Below are positions 16,500 to 26,426 of a stretch of 64,000 nt of DNA, in pieces; the stretch's first letter is position 1; the number at the start of each line of letters is the position of its first letter. Made by a program: the position numbers and the translations under genes. Source of the DNA: Glaciihabitans tibetensis. Lineage in GTDB: Bacteria; Actinomycetota; Actinomycetes; Actinomycetales; Microbacteriaceae. Location of the stretch: the NCBI RefSeq assembly GCF_003003265.1, contig NZ_PVTL01000007.1, positions 124,001 through 188,000 of the forward strand. Direction: 5' to 3'. Below the pieces are notes generated by a model. It ran no database searches, was not told where the DNA came from, and was given only the letters and a program-made list of their open reading frames with translations.

Positions 16500-17465
16500 A
16501 TGGCGGAGACCACATCACGCATCCTGGCGCTGCTCAACCTGCTGCAGACCCACCGCCAGTGGACCGGAGCCGAGCTGGCAGAGCGACTCGCGGTGACGGG
16601 TCGTACCCTCCGCCGCGACATCGACCGGCTGCGCGAGTTGGGCTACCGCGTAGAAGCCACCCGCGGCGCCGCGGGCGGCTATCGTCTCGAGGCGGGCGCC
16701 GAGCTCCCGCCACTGCTGCTCACCGACGACGAGGCGGTGACCATGGCGGTCGGCCTGCGGGTTGCCGCGACGCAGGGCATCGCGGATGGTGAGCAGACCA
16801 CCCTCAGCGCCCTCGCGAAGTTCGAGCAGGTGCTCCCGACGGCGCTGCGCCAACGAGTCAACGCCCTGTCGGTCGCGGTGCAGTCGCTCACGCCCCGGGG
16901 CGAACGGATCTCGGCTGAGCTACTCGGCCAGCTTGCTCTCGCCTGTCGTGACCACGAACGCATCCGGTTCTCCTACGTGGCGGCGGACGGAGTGACGAGC
17001 GAACGGGCGGTCGAGCCGCACTCGCTGGTCGCAGCCGGGCGCACCTGGTTTTTTGTGTGCTGGGATCTCCGCCGCGAAGACTGGCGCACCTTCAGGGTCG
17101 ATCGGATCAGCTCCTTCTTCGGCACCCGGGTGCACTGCGAACCGCGTCAGCTCCCGGTAGCCGACGCCGCCGAATTTGTCGCGGTCGCACTCGCCTCCCT
17201 GCACCGCGGGCGGCTGAACGCCGAGGTGGTGATGCGGATGCCGATCGAGCAAATGCGGACGCACTTTGGGCCGTGGGCGACCGGCGCCGAAGCAGTCGAC
17301 GCCGAGCACACCCGTTGGCCGATCGGCGGTGACTCGGTGGAGGGCATGTTCGGCTCGCTCGCCTGGATTCCGCCCGGCGTCGAGTACGAGCTGCACGGTG
17401 ATGAGGTGTTCCTGGAGTTCGTGCGGGAGACGGGCAAGCGGCTGCGTGACGCTAGCGAGCGCTAG
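16500..17465 (+). CDS. YafY-like transcriptional regulator (HTH_11 + WYL domain)
   Basis: 321 aa. The N-terminal DeoR-like winged helix (about 4-60) reads SRILALLNLLQTHRQWTG...LAVTGRTLRRDIDRLRELG. The WYL domain (about 140-215) contains RIRFSYVAADGVTSERAVEPHSLVAAGRTWFFVCWD, with a degenerate FVC in place of WYL. A WCX-type C-terminal extension follows. Such proteins sense small ligands or nucleic acid ends and control divergent genes; the adjacent DrrAB-like exporter is the likely target. Both promoters lie in the 61-base gap, so binding there could control both. Confidence 0.92.
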   Translation: MAETTSRILALLNLLQTHRQWTGAELAERLAVTGRTLRRDIDRLRELGYRVEATRGAAGGYRLEAGAELPPLLLTDDEAVTMAVGLRVAATQGIADGEQTTLSALAKFEQVLPTALRQRVNALSVAVQSLTPRGERISAELLGQLALACRDHERIRFSYVAADGVTSERAVEPHSLVAAGRTWFFVCWDLRREDWRTFRVDRISSFFGTRVHCEPRQLPVADAAEFVAVALASLHRGRLNAEVVMRMPIEQMRTHFGPWATGAEAVDAEHTRWPIGGDSVEGMFGSLAWIPPGVEYELHGDEVFLEFVRETGKRLRDASER

Positions 17466-17469
17466 ACAG

Positions 17470-17515
17470 AAAATGCCCTGGCCCGCTGTGATGAACAGCG
17501 CGCTCAGGGCATTTT
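17470..17515. terminator. Bidirectional terminator between WYL gene and nrdF
   Basis: 11-bp perfect outer stem AAAATGCCCTG/CAGGGCATTTT with an inner CGCTG/CAGCG stem. A-run and T-run sit on the outer edges, so it works for both converging genes. Confidence 0.85.
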
Positions 17516-17540
17516 GTGTGTTGCGTGTGCTGGAACGAGA

Positions 17541-18611
<1,071 letters not shown>

Positions 18612-18651
18612 ATCTAATTATTGTTTTGTGAACTATGAAACAGTGTGTTTC

Positions 18652-20796
18652 CTACAGCATGCAGCTGACGCAGCCGTCAACCTCGGTTCCTTCGAGGGCC
18701 ATCTGGCGCAGACGGATGTAGTAGATCGTCTTGATGCCCTTTTTCCAGGCGTAGATCTGGGCGCGGTTGATGTCGCGGGTGGTGGCGGTGTCCTTGAAGA
18801 ACAGCGTCAGCGACAGGCCCTGGTCGACGTGCTGGGTGGCGGCGGCGTAGGTGTCGATGACCTTCTCGTAGCCGATCTCGTACGCGTCCTGGTAGTACTC
18901 CAGGTTGTCGTTGGTCATGAACGGCGCGGGGTAGTAGACGCGGCCGAGCTTGCCTTCCTTGCGGATCTCGATCTTGGAGGCGATCGGGTGGATCGACGAG
19001 GTCGAGTTGTTGATGTACGAGATCGAGCCGGTCGGCGGCACGGCCTGGAGGTTCTGGTTGTAGATGCCGTGCTCCATGACGGAGGCCTTCAGCTGGTCCC
19101 AGTCAGCCTGCGTCGGGATGTGCACGCCGGAGGTCTCGAAGAGGCCCCGCACCTTGTCGGTGGCCGGAACCCATTCCTGACCCGTGTACTTGTCGAAGAA
19201 GGTGCCCGAGGCGTAGGTCGAGTCGGCGAAGCCCTCGAAGGCGATGCCGCGCTCGATCGCGATGCGGTTCGAGGCGCGAATCGCGTGGAACAGCACCGTG
19301 TAGAAGTAGATGTTCGTGAAGTCGATGCCCTCTTCTGAACCGTAGAAGATGCGCTCACGAGCGAGGTAGCCGTGCAGGTTCATCTGGCCGAGGCCGATGG
19401 CGTGCGACTTGTCGTTGCCGTCTTCGATCGAGCGCACCGAGGCGATGTGGCTCTGGTCGGAGACGGAGGAGAGGCCGCGGATTGCGGTCTCGACCGTGAG
19501 GCCGAAGTCGGGGGAGTCCATCGACAGCGCGATGTTCATCGAGCCGAGGTTGCAGCTGATGTCCTTACCGATCTGGTTGTACGAGAGGTCTTCGTTGTAC
19601 GTGGTCGGGGTGTTGACCTGGAGGATCTCGGAGCAGAGGTTCGACATGTTGATGCGGCCCTTGATGGGGTTCGCAGCGTTGACGGTGTCCTCGAACATGA
19701 TGTACGGGTAGCCGGACTCGAACTGGATCTCGGCGAGGGTCTGGAAGAACTCGCGGGCCTTGATCTTGGTCTTCTTGATGGCCGGGTTGTCGACCATTTC
19801 GCGGTACTTCTCGGTGACCGAGATGTCGGCGAACGGGGTGCCGTACACACGCTCGACGTCGTACGGAGAGAAGAGATACATCCACTCGTCATTCTTCGCG
19901 AGTTCGAACGTGATGTCGGGAACAACAACACCCAGCGACAGCGTCTTGATGCGGATCTTCTCGTCGGCATTCTCTCGCTTGGTGTCGAGGAAGCGCATGA
20001 TGTCGGGGTGGTGAGCCTGCAGGTACACAGCTCCCGCACCCTGGCGGGCACCGAGCTGGTTGGCGTAGCTGAAGGAGTCTTCGAGGAGCTTCATCACGGG
20101 GATGATTCCGGAGGACTGGTTCTCGATCTGCTTGATCGGGGCTCCGGACTCACGGATGTTCGACAGCAGCAGTGCTACTCCGCCGCCGCGCTTAGACAGC
20201 TGCAGCGAGGAATTGATGCCGCGGGAGATCGACTCCATGTTGTCTTCGATGCGCAGCAGGAAGCAGGAGACGAGCTCGCCGCGCTGTGCCTTGCCCGAGT
20301 TCAGGAACGTCGGGGTGGCCGGCTGGAAGCGACCCGCGAGGATCTCCTCGACCAGGTTGGTCGCGAGGGCTTCGTTGCCCGCGGCGAGTCCGAGTGAGGT
20401 CATCACAACACGGTCTTCGAAGCGCTCGAGGTAGCGGTTTCCGTCGAAGGTCTTCAGCGTGTAGGAGGTGTAGTACTTGAACGCGCCAAGGAACGACTGG
20501 AAGCGGAACTTCTTCGAGTACGCCAGGTCGTTGAGCTTGGTGATGAACTCGAAGGAGTAGCTCTCGATGAGCTCCTTCTCGTAGTACTCCTTCTCGATCA
20601 GGTAGTCGAGGCGCTCGCGCAGCGAGTGGAAGAACACCGTGTTCTGGTTGACATGCTGGAGGAAGAACTCGCGCGCCGCCTCGCGATCCTTGTCGAACTG
20701 GATCTCTCCACGCTCGCCGTAGAGGTTGAGCATCGCGTTGAGCGAGTGGTAGTCCATCTGGACCTTACCGGGGGTCTCAATTACAGGGAGGTCCAA
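18652..20796 (-). CDS. nrdE: Class Ib ribonucleotide reductase, alpha subunit
   Basis: 714 aa catalytic subunit, reducing ribonucleoside diphosphates. It is very close to the mycobacterial NrdE that I recall across its length: [79 protein letters not shown] and the C-terminal redox pair in GCVSCML. The start used is TTG 20796, which overlaps the end of nrdI by 16 bases; ATG 20757 is an alternative but would cut residues found in relatives. NrdH is its expected reductant. Operon order is nrdH-nrdI-nrdE-nrdF. Confidence 0.97.
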   Translation of the reverse strand: MDLPVIETPGKVQMDYHSLNAMLNLYGERGEIQFDKDREAAREFFLQHVNQNTVFFHSLRERLDYLIEKEYYEKELIESYSFEFITKLNDLAYSKKFRFQSFLGAFKYYTSYTLKTFDGNRYLERFEDRVVMTSLGLAAGNEALATNLVEEILAGRFQPATPTFLNSGKAQRGELVSCFLLRIEDNMESISRGINSSLQLSKRGGGVALLLSNIRESGAPIKQIENQSSGIIPVMKLLEDSFSYANQLGARQGAGAVYLQAHHPDIMRFLDTKRENADEKIRIKTLSLGVVVPDITFELAKNDEWMYLFSPYDVERVYGTPFADISVTEKYREMVDNPAIKKTKIKAREFFQTLAEIQFESGYPYIMFEDTVNAANPIKGRINMSNLCSEILQVNTPTTYNEDLSYNQIGKDISCNLGSMNIALSMDSPDFGLTVETAIRGLSSVSDQSHIASVRSIEDGNDKSHAIGLGQMNLHGYLARERIFYGSEEGIDFTNIYFYTVLFHAIRASNRIAIERGIAFEGFADSTYASGTFFDKYTGQEWVPATDKVRGLFETSGVHIPTQADWDQLKASVMEHGIYNQNLQAVPPTGSISYINNSTSSIHPIASKIEIRKEGKLGRVYYPAPFMTNDNLEYYQDAYEIGYEKVIDTYAAATQHVDQGLSLTLFFKDTATTRDINRAQIYAWKKGIKTIYYIRLRQMALEGTEVDGCVSCML

Positions 20797-21197
20797 AAGG
20801 TGTCCAATCCTTCGTCGACGGCAAGTACGTCGTCGGGTGTGCCGAATACTTCAAATTTGTAGAGGTGGGGAACTTTGCACTTGGCTGCGACAATGTCGCC
20901 CGCAAGGCAGAAGGCCTGTCCGAAGTTGGTGTTGCCTGCGCCGATGACCCCACGGATGAGTGAACGATTGTTCTCGTCGTTCAGAAACCGCTTGACCTGC
21001 CGAGGTACGGCATCGTTGTTGAGCCCGCCGCCGTAGGTGGGGAGCACGAGTACGTAGGGAGAATCCGCGCGCAGCGTGTCTTGCCGTATTCCGTCTACAT
21101 GACCGTGGAGCGGAATGCGGGATGCCGGGCGCCCGAGCTTCTCGATGAAACGGTGAGTATTGCCGGAGGCACTCGAGAAATAGACGAGTTCAGTCAT
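20781..21197 (-). CDS. nrdI: Flavodoxin-like NrdI, activator of the class Ib radical cofactor
   Basis: 138 aa. Starts with the FMN-binding loop [16 protein letters not shown] and has [24 protein letters not shown] and [19 protein letters not shown], all typical of NrdI. In known systems NrdI supplies the oxidant that builds the manganese-tyrosyl radical of NrdF. A G-rich ribosome site (GGGGGTG) precedes the ATG. Its end overlaps nrdE by 16 bases, suggesting coupled translation. Confidence 0.97.
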   Translation of the reverse strand: MTELVYFSSASGNTHRFIEKLGRPASRIPLHGHVDGIRQDTLRADSPYVLVLPTYGGGLNNDAVPRQVKRFLNDENNRSLIRGVIGAGNTNFGQAFCLAGDIVAAKCKVPHLYKFEVFGTPDDVLAVDEGLDTFWTSL

Positions 21198-21280
21198 TGT
21201 TTGTGCACCCCCACTACCGTCGGTTGAGCTTGTTCGTTACTTGGCTAACTTTCTCAGCCAGCTCGTTACCTAACTATTAC

Positions 21281-21505
21281 TTAGCTAGCGAGGAGGGCGA
21301 TCTTGTCGGGGCGGAATCCGCTCCAGTGGTCGTCATCGGTGATGACGACGGGGGCCTGCATGTACCCAAGCGACCGAACGGCCTCGAGTGCCTTCTCGTC
21401 GACGGAAACGTCGAAGATTTCGTACTCGATGCCCTTTTTGTCGAGCGCGCGGTAGGTCGCCGTGCACTGGACACAGGAGGGCTTGCTGTAGACCGTGATC
21501 GCCAT
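21281..21505 (-). CDS. nrdH: NrdH glutaredoxin-like redoxin
   Basis: 74 aa, first gene of the operon. Starts at ATG 21505 (MAITVYSKPSCVQCTATYRAL) with AAAGGACC upstream; the longer frame to 21589 only covers the leader. The redox motif is CVQC, with the cis-proline segment QAPVVI and the GFRPDKI ending typical of NrdH. It accepts electrons from thioredoxin reductase and reduces NrdE. The ~80-base leader and the NrdR/DnaA-like sites lie upstream. Confidence 0.97.
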   Translation of the reverse strand: MAITVYSKPSCVQCTATYRALDKKGIEYEIFDVSVDEKALEAVRSLGYMQAPVVITDDDHWSGFRPDKIALLAS

Positions 21506-21566
21506 GGTGCGAGGTCCTTTCGTGAAGTTAGTGCGGGACGGTGTTGCCGGCCGTGCTGAGACTTCA

Positions 21567-21582
21567 ATACTACATATGGGGT
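21567..21582 (-). promoter_or_regulatory. NrdR-like box 1 (proximal)
   Basis: Minus-strand CCCCATATGTAGTA matches the NrdR core CwAtATaTwGt at 9 of 11 positions. Its centre is 32 bases from that of box 2. Confidence 0.6.
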
Positions 21583-21598
21583 CTGACATTTTCTTGGG

Positions 21599-21614
21599 CC
21601 ACTACGTGTAGTAA
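21599..21614 (-). promoter_or_regulatory. NrdR-like box 2 (distal)
   Basis: Minus-strand CTACACGTAGTG; a near-palindrome around ACTACGTGTAGT. NrdR boxes usually occur in pairs about three helical turns apart, as here. Confidence 0.55.
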
Positions 21615-21628
21615 TTACGCCGATGTGA

Positions 21629-21668
21629 TTCTCCACAGGCTGTGGATAGAACTGTCCCCTGTGGATGA
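21629..21668. promoter_or_regulatory. Cluster of three DnaA-box-like 9-mers upstream of nrdH
   Basis: TTCTCCACA (plus, 21629-21637), CTATCCACA (minus, 21641-21649) and TCATCCACA (minus, 21660-21668) each match TTATCCACA at 8 of 9 positions. The first two also form a 15-base palindrome TCCACAG-G-CTGTGGA (21632-21646). Confidence 0.5.
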
Positions 21669-21739
21669 CTGGAATTGAGCGGGTTGTCCGCAGATCTACT
21701 CACAGGGTGCCCCGAAATTGGGGCGTCAAAAATGATTTC

Positions 21740-22381
21740 TCAGTTTTTGGGGCGGCGTGTCGGGGTCGTGGCGGGGAAATCTCCGAGCTCGGCGCTGTGG
21801 GCATCGCGGTACCGCGTGATCCTGCGCCAGTTGCGCAGCGCGAACAGCGAGACGGCCACCAGAACGATGCCACCGACGGCGATCATCACGATCTGGAAAG
21901 TCCGGAACTCGCTGTCCTGCCCGAGCAGGTTGCTTGCGCCCAGGAAGAGAGCGCCCAGGAGTGCCAACAGGCCCTGCGCTACCTGAAAAGGCATCGCCAC
22001 TGACTGGATCGCCGCGAAGCGGGCTGCCAGCCGGCGTTGGTCTGGCGTAAGAGCAACGGCGGGCTGCGCGCTGGGCGGCACGGTGGGCGCCGTCGACGAC
22101 AGGACTGCTCTGCGCACGGTTTTCGCGAGTGCGGCGTCAGAGCCAAAAATATCTCGATCCCCGCCGGTCACAGGAAAGATTGTTGTCCAGCATGCGACGC
22201 TTGCGGCAAAGCAGGCCAAGGTGAGCGCGAGAAATACGCCGCCCACCAGGGAGTGCTTGGCGCCATCCACTAGCCACAGGGCGATCGCCCCGGTCGTACC
22301 GACCAGCAGGGCGACGACAAACACCAGAACAACACGTCGGATGAGGCGGCGGATTTCGCGCTGCCCGAGTCCATCGATCAT
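21740..22381 (-). CDS. Hypothetical four-helix membrane protein
   Basis: 213 aa from ATG 22381 (MIDGLGQREIRRLIRR); the frame is open to a TTG at 22492, but that part is Arg/Pro-rich and less convincing. Four hydrophobic helices are visible: two near the N-terminus (VVLVFVVALLVGTTGAIALW and GGVFLALTLACFAASVACW), a soluble middle segment with TPDQRRLAARFAAIQ, then two more (GLLALLGALFLGASNLL and IVMIAVGGIVLVAVSLFAL). It ends in a basic Arg/Pro tail. I do not recognise the family. It lies next to the nrd control region, transcribed toward it, then small membrane genes. Confidence 0.7.
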   Translation of the reverse strand: MIDGLGQREIRRLIRRVVLVFVVALLVGTTGAIALWLVDGAKHSLVGGVFLALTLACFAASVACWTTIFPVTGGDRDIFGSDAALAKTVRRAVLSSTAPTVPPSAQPAVALTPDQRRLAARFAAIQSVAMPFQVAQGLLALLGALFLGASNLLGQDSEFRTFQIVMIAVGGIVLVAVSLFALRNWRRITRYRDAHSAELGDFPATTPTRRPKN

Positions 22382-22517
22382 CAGCCCGCGCGAGCCTGTA
22401 GGAGGGCGAGTCGAAGGGGAGGTCACCTCCACAGCATCGCGTGGACCGGAAGCCCACACCAGCGGTCGCCCCCGGACTGGGGCGTCGTGCAACGCAGCGA
22501 ATTTTCGCGATCGATCT

Positions 22518-22910
22518 TTAGTACCGGTTGCCGAGCGCCTTGCTCTTGAGCGCCTCGAACTCGCCGGGGGTGATCACCCCGGCGTCGACGAGTTCCTTTG
22601 CGCGCTTGATCTCGCTGGCCGGGGCAGCCAGCGGCTGGGGCTGCGCGTAGTCCTCGGGGGGCTGGTAATTCCCGCGCGGCTCGAGCCGGTCGACCATACC
22701 GGCGCCGCGGGCGATGACGTACACGAGCACCGTGAGGAACGGCACGAAGATCAAAAAGAGTGTCCAGGCGGCTTTCCCCCAGCCGTTCAGGGTGCGGTCG
22801 CGGTAGATGTCGCGGAGCACCGTGATGACGGCAAAAAGGTAAACAACAAACGCGAACCCCACGAGGAAGAGCCAGACAACCGACCAAAAGTCCGACCAGA
22901 CGCTGTCCAT
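22518..22910 (-). CDS. PLDc_N-type membrane protein with C-terminal SHOCT domain
   Basis: 130 aa from ATG 22910, with GAGAAGG ribosome site. Two helices (VVWLFLVGFAFVVYLFAVITVL and WTLFLIFVPFLTVLVYVIARG) flank DIYRDRTLNGWGKAAW, the pattern of the cardiolipin-synthase N-terminal (PLDc_N) domain. A linker leads to a SHOCT-type helical pair, EIKRAKELVDAGVITPGEFEALKSKALG. SHOCT domains are short C-terminal oligomerisation or targeting helices of unclear role. No catalytic phospholipase part is present. A second SHOCT protein lies 2 kb away. Confidence 0.85.
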   Translation of the reverse strand: MDSVWSDFWSVVWLFLVGFAFVVYLFAVITVLRDIYRDRTLNGWGKAAWTLFLIFVPFLTVLVYVIARGAGMVDRLEPRGNYQPPEDYAQPQPLAAPASEIKRAKELVDAGVITPGEFEALKSKALGNRY

Positions 22911-23087
22911 CAGTGTGCCTTCTCTCCGCGGTGCCTCCGCATGTCGTCGACTTTGCCACCGAGATGGGCGAGCGGCCATCATCTGTCGTGGGTGAACTGA
23001 CGGCAGGTCAGAACTCACCCGCTACGGGGGTGCCGGGTCGAAGCGCCCGGATGTTCTCTGGTGTCTCACCCACGGTGGGAGGTTGTT

Positions 23088-24518
23088 ATGGAACAGCAGC
23101 AGAACGTCGCAGAACGAGACCTATCCGCGCTCCAGTCCGCGGAACTGCAACGTCGGCTAACGGCACTCGAGGCCGAGAATGAGGCTCTCCGTTCAAAGAT
23201 GGACTTCGCGCCGCCGCGGGCAAAACGTCGCTCACGCGGCTGGGCCCTGCTGTCCACGGTGTTGGTTCTGATCGGTGTACTTCTGGCACCGGTCGCCATC
23301 ATCGCCGTGTGGGCGCAAGCCGAACTCACGGAACGAGACCGGTTCGTCGCAACCTTTGCTCCCCTTGCGGACGATCCGGCCGTGCAGACCTACGTCACGG
23401 ACCAGGCAGTCGCGGTAGTCAATGAAAATATCGACGTTCCCACGCTCACATCCGACCTCGTAGACGGCATCACCTCCCTGGGCACGGGCCCGCGGGCGAC
23501 CGCCGCGCTCGACGCACTCAAGGGCCCGGCGGCGGCGGGAATCCAGTCGCTGATCGAATCGAGGATCGCAGCATTCGTGCAATCCGACGCCTTCGCGGAC
23601 GTATGGGCCACGGCGCTTGGAGTAACCCATACCCAGCTGACGGCCGTGATCACCAACGACCCGGACTCCGCCATCACCGTCGGCGGAGGGGGAGAGATTG
23701 GGATCCAGCTCGGCCCCATCATCGATGCTGTCAAAACCGCTCTCCTGAACCAGGGAATCGACTTCGCGAGCAACATCCCCTCGGTCGACCGCACCATCGT
23801 GGTTGCGCAATCCGACTCCCTGCCCACCATTCAGCTCGCGTACCAATTGGCCGTCGCCGCGGGTATCTGGCTGCCCTGGATCGCGATCGCGTTTTTGGCT
23901 GCTGGAGTGCTCGTCGCCCGTCGCAAGTCGGTCGCGTTGATCGTGACCGCCCTGGCTCTGGCCCTGATGATGGTGCTCACGGCGATCCTGTTTGTGGTGG
24001 GGCACGCGCTCTTCATCGGCTCGGTCAGCCCCGAGATGGTGCCGAGCGGCGTGTCGAACGCCCTGTTCGAGCAAGTCGTCGAGGGCATGCGCTCGACGGC
24101 GGCGGCCGTGCTCACCCTGGCGGTCGTGGTGGCGATAGTGGCCTGGTTCTCCGGTCCGTTTGAGCCTGCCCGCAAGCTGCGGTCCCTCGCGCGTTCCGGC
24201 GCAGACGGGGTGCGCGGGTTTGCCGAGCAGCGCAACGTGACCACGGGCGCGGTTGGTACCTGGGTCTACAACCAGCGGGTGCTCCTTCGCTCCGCTGTTG
24301 CCGTGATTGCGTCGCTTGTGCTCGTGCTGAATCGTCCGATCTCACCGGCGTTGATCTTCTGGACGCTCGCCGGCGCCGTGGCTGCCATCGTGGTGATCGA
24401 ACTCGTGCAGCGCCCGCCGGCGGCGGCTGCGACAGCCACTGCTGCGACAGCCACTGCTGCGACAGCCGCCTCGGCGACAACTACCGCAGCGGGCACACCG
24501 GCAGGTGTCGGGGGCTAG
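23088..24518 (+). CDS. Hypothetical polytopic membrane protein with N-terminal coiled coil
   Basis: 476 aa from ATG 23088, with a strong GTGGGAGG ribosome site. Order: a coiled coil (about 12-42, with LQRRLTALEAENEALRSK), one helix (about 58-82), a large external domain (about 85-250, opening ELTERDRFVATFAPLADDPAV), then a cluster of helices (about 255-350), a cytoplasmic basic segment, and two more helices (about 390-435). The tail is an Ala/Thr run from a 15-base repeat. I recognise it only as a conserved actinobacterial membrane protein without known function. It lies between two SHOCT genes transcribed the other way. Confidence 0.85.
   Translation: MEQQQNVAERDLSALQSAELQRRLTALEAENEALRSKMDFAPPRAKRRSRGWALLSTVLVLIGVLLAPVAIIAVWAQAELTERDRFVATFAPLADDPAVQTYVTDQAVAVVNENIDVPTLTSDLVDGITSLGTGPRATAALDALKGPAAAGIQSLIESRIAAFVQSDAFADVWATALGVTHTQLTAVITNDPDSAITVGGGGEIGIQLGPIIDAVKTALLNQGIDFASNIPSVDRTIVVAQSDSLPTIQLAYQLAVAAGIWLPWIAIAFLAAGVLVARRKSVALIVTALALALMMVLTAILFVVGHALFIGSVSPEMVPSGVSNALFEQVVEGMRSTAAAVLTLAVVVAIVAWFSGPFEPARKLRSLARSGADGVRGFAEQRNVTTGAVGTWVYNQRVLLRSAVAVIASLVLVLNRPISPALIFWTLAGAVAAIVVIELVQRPPAAAATATAATATAATAASATTTAAGTPAGVGG
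24426..24470 (+). repeat. 15-base tandem repeat (3 copies) at the end of the membrane protein gene
   Basis: GCTGCGACAGCCACT twice and a variant; encodes an Ala/Thr tail. Confidence 0.95.
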
Positions 24519-24544
24519 CGAAACAAACGCAGTGCAACGCAAAG

Positions 24545-24574
24545 AGCGGGACGAGTCGGATGACTCGTCCCGCT
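24545..24574 (+). terminator. Rho-independent terminator
   Basis: 13-bp perfect stem AGCGGGACGAGTC/GACTCGTCCCGCT, 4-base loop, followed by a T-rich tract with TTTGTC repeats. It ends the membrane-protein transcript. Confidence 0.9.
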
Positions 24575-24636
24575 TCTTATTTGTCTTTGTCTTTTTGTCT
24601 TTGTCTTGTTGTATCTCGGCCGGCTTTGTAGTCCGG

Positions 24637-24975
24637 CTAGATCCCCAGCACTTTCGCTTTCGCCGCGGAGAACTCGGCGTCATCGATGAGCCCCGCCTGC
24701 TTGAGTTGGCCAAGCTTCGCCAGCTGCTCGAGCATCACATCTTGCGAGCTTTCGGCGGGAGGTGAAGGGGCGGGCGCGGCGGGCGCGACGGGAGCGGGCT
24801 CCTGATAGGCCTGCTCCTGCTGGAAGCTCTCGGCCTCCTCAGCCGCCTTGTTGTCCGCGCGCGTCTGTTGCCTGCGCTGCACATTTCCGGCCACGGCTGT
24901 GGCGGTTCCCGCCACAACAGCCGTGCGGGCCATCGTTCCCACGAGGCCTGGTCTTCCCATTCGTCGACGCAACAT
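24637..24975 (-). CDS. SHOCT domain protein
   Basis: 112 aa from ATG 24975, whose A is also the last base of the upstream DUF6325 TAA (TAATG coupling). A short hydrophobic Ala/Val segment (GLVGTMARTAVVAGTATAVAG) may associate with the membrane. A Gln/Glu-rich helix and a Pro/Ala linker follow, then the SHOCT pair LEQLAKLGQLKQAGLIDDAEFSAAKAKVLGI-like ending. Pairing with DUF6325 suggests a shared role, which is unknown. Confidence 0.85.
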   Translation of the reverse strand: MLRRRMGRPGLVGTMARTAVVAGTATAVAGNVQRRQQTRADNKAAEEAESFQQEQAYQEPAPVAPAAPAPSPPAESSQDVMLEQLAKLGQLKQAGLIDDAEFSAAKAKVLGI

Positions 24976-25451
24976 TATTCCGCCTTCTGTTCTTGGAGTG
25001 TCTGTTCTTCCTGTTCGAGCTCGTCGAGCTCTGCCACGGCAGCGAGGACCTCCTCGACCACTTGGCCGGGGATGCGAACGCTGTCCACCAGGACGCCGCC
25101 GGATCCGACCAGTGCATCGCGAAGCGGTGTCATCCAACTGTGTTCAAAGACCAGGATGGCCGCTGAACTGTTGGGTTCAAGCGCGGCGGCGATCTCGGCG
25201 ACGTCCTCGGATGAGATGAGTTCGTCAAAGCGCTCGACCAACTCGGTGATTGCGGAGGCGTCCGTGTCGCTCTTGAGCTCGTCGAACTCGGTGAAGACCA
25301 CCGTGCCGTCCGCGTCCACCCCGACAAACAGTCCGTCGATGATGGTGATGGTGTCGGTTTCGACCAACTTGGCGAGTTCCGGCAGGATCCTGCCGTTGAA
25401 TTTGTTGCCGGGAAACGCGAGCGTCAGTATTTCAATCGGAGCTAAGGGCAT
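24975..25451 (-). CDS. DUF6325 (DUF1269-like) family protein
   Basis: 158 aa with a GGAGGT ribosome site 4 bases before ATG 25451. PIEILTLAFPGNKFNGRILPELAKLVE, TITIIDGLFVGVDADGTV and AAILVFEHSWMTPLRDAL are typical of this family, which often sits beside SHOCT proteins in actinobacteria. It ends with a Glu/Gln-rich helix. Soluble, function unknown. Translationally coupled to the SHOCT gene downstream. Confidence 0.88.
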   Translation of the reverse strand: MPLAPIEILTLAFPGNKFNGRILPELAKLVETDTITIIDGLFVGVDADGTVVFTEFDELKSDTDASAITELVERFDELISSEDVAEIAAALEPNSSAAILVFEHSWMTPLRDALVGSGGVLVDSVRIPGQVVEEVLAAVAELDELEQEEQTLQEQKAE

Positions 25452-25588
25452 GTGGACCTCCAGGGGGCGCGAGTTTGATTCGATTTTTGGCCAGCTGGCC
25501 GGGTGGGAGAAGACCCAAAACGGGCGAGAACCCGGTCCCGAGTTAGATCGCTCTGCCTAACCGCCGGCGAGCCAAGTGCGCCCAACCG

Positions 25589-26266
25589 CTAGGCTCCGAA
25601 CTCGGCGATCCCCTGCCCGATCACCACGACGCCGATCACGAGTAGCAGCACGCTCATCACCGTGTGATTGTTGCGCTCCAGCCAGACCCGCAGATTTTCG
25701 AGCGGACCGCGCATCCGCGACGCGGCGGCAAAGTACGCGATAACCGGCACTGCGACGGTCGAGGCGGCCGCGACCGCGAACACGGCGATCGAAAGAAACT
25801 CGTATCCGGTGCTGAGTCCGGCGGTTCCGATCGCGATGCCCGCGCTGGCAGACAGCAGCAGGTTCTTCGGGTTCACGGCGGCGAGAACAAACCCGAGCGC
25901 CAGACCTCGCGCTACGGTCATGGTGGCGATGGCAGACATCCACCTGGGTAGGGCAGGTTTTTCGCTGCCGCGAGGCCGTGTTCTCCACTGGCGGGCCGCA
26001 ACCAAGAGCAGAAGGGCACCCAGAACTATCTTTATCGTGCCCACCACGGGACGTTCGTCCGAGGAATCGGTTGCGGGAATTACGGCGGAAAGCAGCACAA
26101 AAGCCGTCGTCACCACAAGAATCCCCGCGCACCAGCCGATCAGAAAACCGACGCTCGTCGCACGTGCCTTCGGTGCAAGCAGCATCAGGATGGCGGCGAT
26201 GATCGGGATCGGACTGATGGCGACACCCACGGCCAGCGGGAGAATCTCGCCTATTACGGGTCCCAT
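25589..26266 (-). CDS. GAP family (Sap/LysE-like) membrane protein
   Basis: 225 aa, six helices. The N-terminus ILPLAVGVAISPIPIIAAILMLL, GFLIGWCAGILVVTTAFVL, the mid-segment RWMSAIATMTVARGLALGFVLAAVNPKNLLLS and the last helix VMSVLLLVIGVVVIGQGI match the GAP family, which includes mycobacterial Gap/Sap proteins linked to glycolipid or sulfolipid export. The exported substrate here is unknown. It is divergent from the large LuxR regulator. Confidence 0.88.
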   Translation of the reverse strand: MGPVIGEILPLAVGVAISPIPIIAAILMLLAPKARATSVGFLIGWCAGILVVTTAFVLLSAVIPATDSSDERPVVGTIKIVLGALLLLVAARQWRTRPRGSEKPALPRWMSAIATMTVARGLALGFVLAAVNPKNLLLSASAGIAIGTAGLSTGYEFLSIAVFAVAAASTVAVPVIAYFAAASRMRGPLENLRVWLERNNHTVMSVLLLVIGVVVIGQGIAEFGA

Positions 26267-26414
26267 GTGCTCCTCCTTGTGCGCAGCGTGTTGGCTTACG
26301 CAGCGTATTGGCCCGGTGCTCGGGCGAGGTCGCCCACGACGGGCGAGTGTGCAGTCTCACCTCAATCGGGTGAGTATGACCTTTGACGGGTTACATACCC
26401 GGCATTCCCGGTCG

Positions 26415-26420
26415 TATATT
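26415..26420 (+). promoter_or_regulatory. -10-like hexamer TATATT of the LuxR gene (leaderless)
   Basis: TATATT ends 6 bases before ATG 26427. This fixes the start codon well downstream of the 5' end of the open frame. Confidence 0.6.
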
Positions 26421-26426
26421 CACCCC

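Noticed and set aside
21629..21668. Origin of replication
   Set aside because: Only three DnaA-like boxes, no AT-rich unwinding region, and no dnaA, dnaN or rpmH genes nearby.
25668..26426. 253-codon N-terminal extension of the LuxR gene
   Set aside because: It is antisense to the GAP gene, has no homology I recognise, and a -10 hexamer sits 6 bases before ATG 26427.
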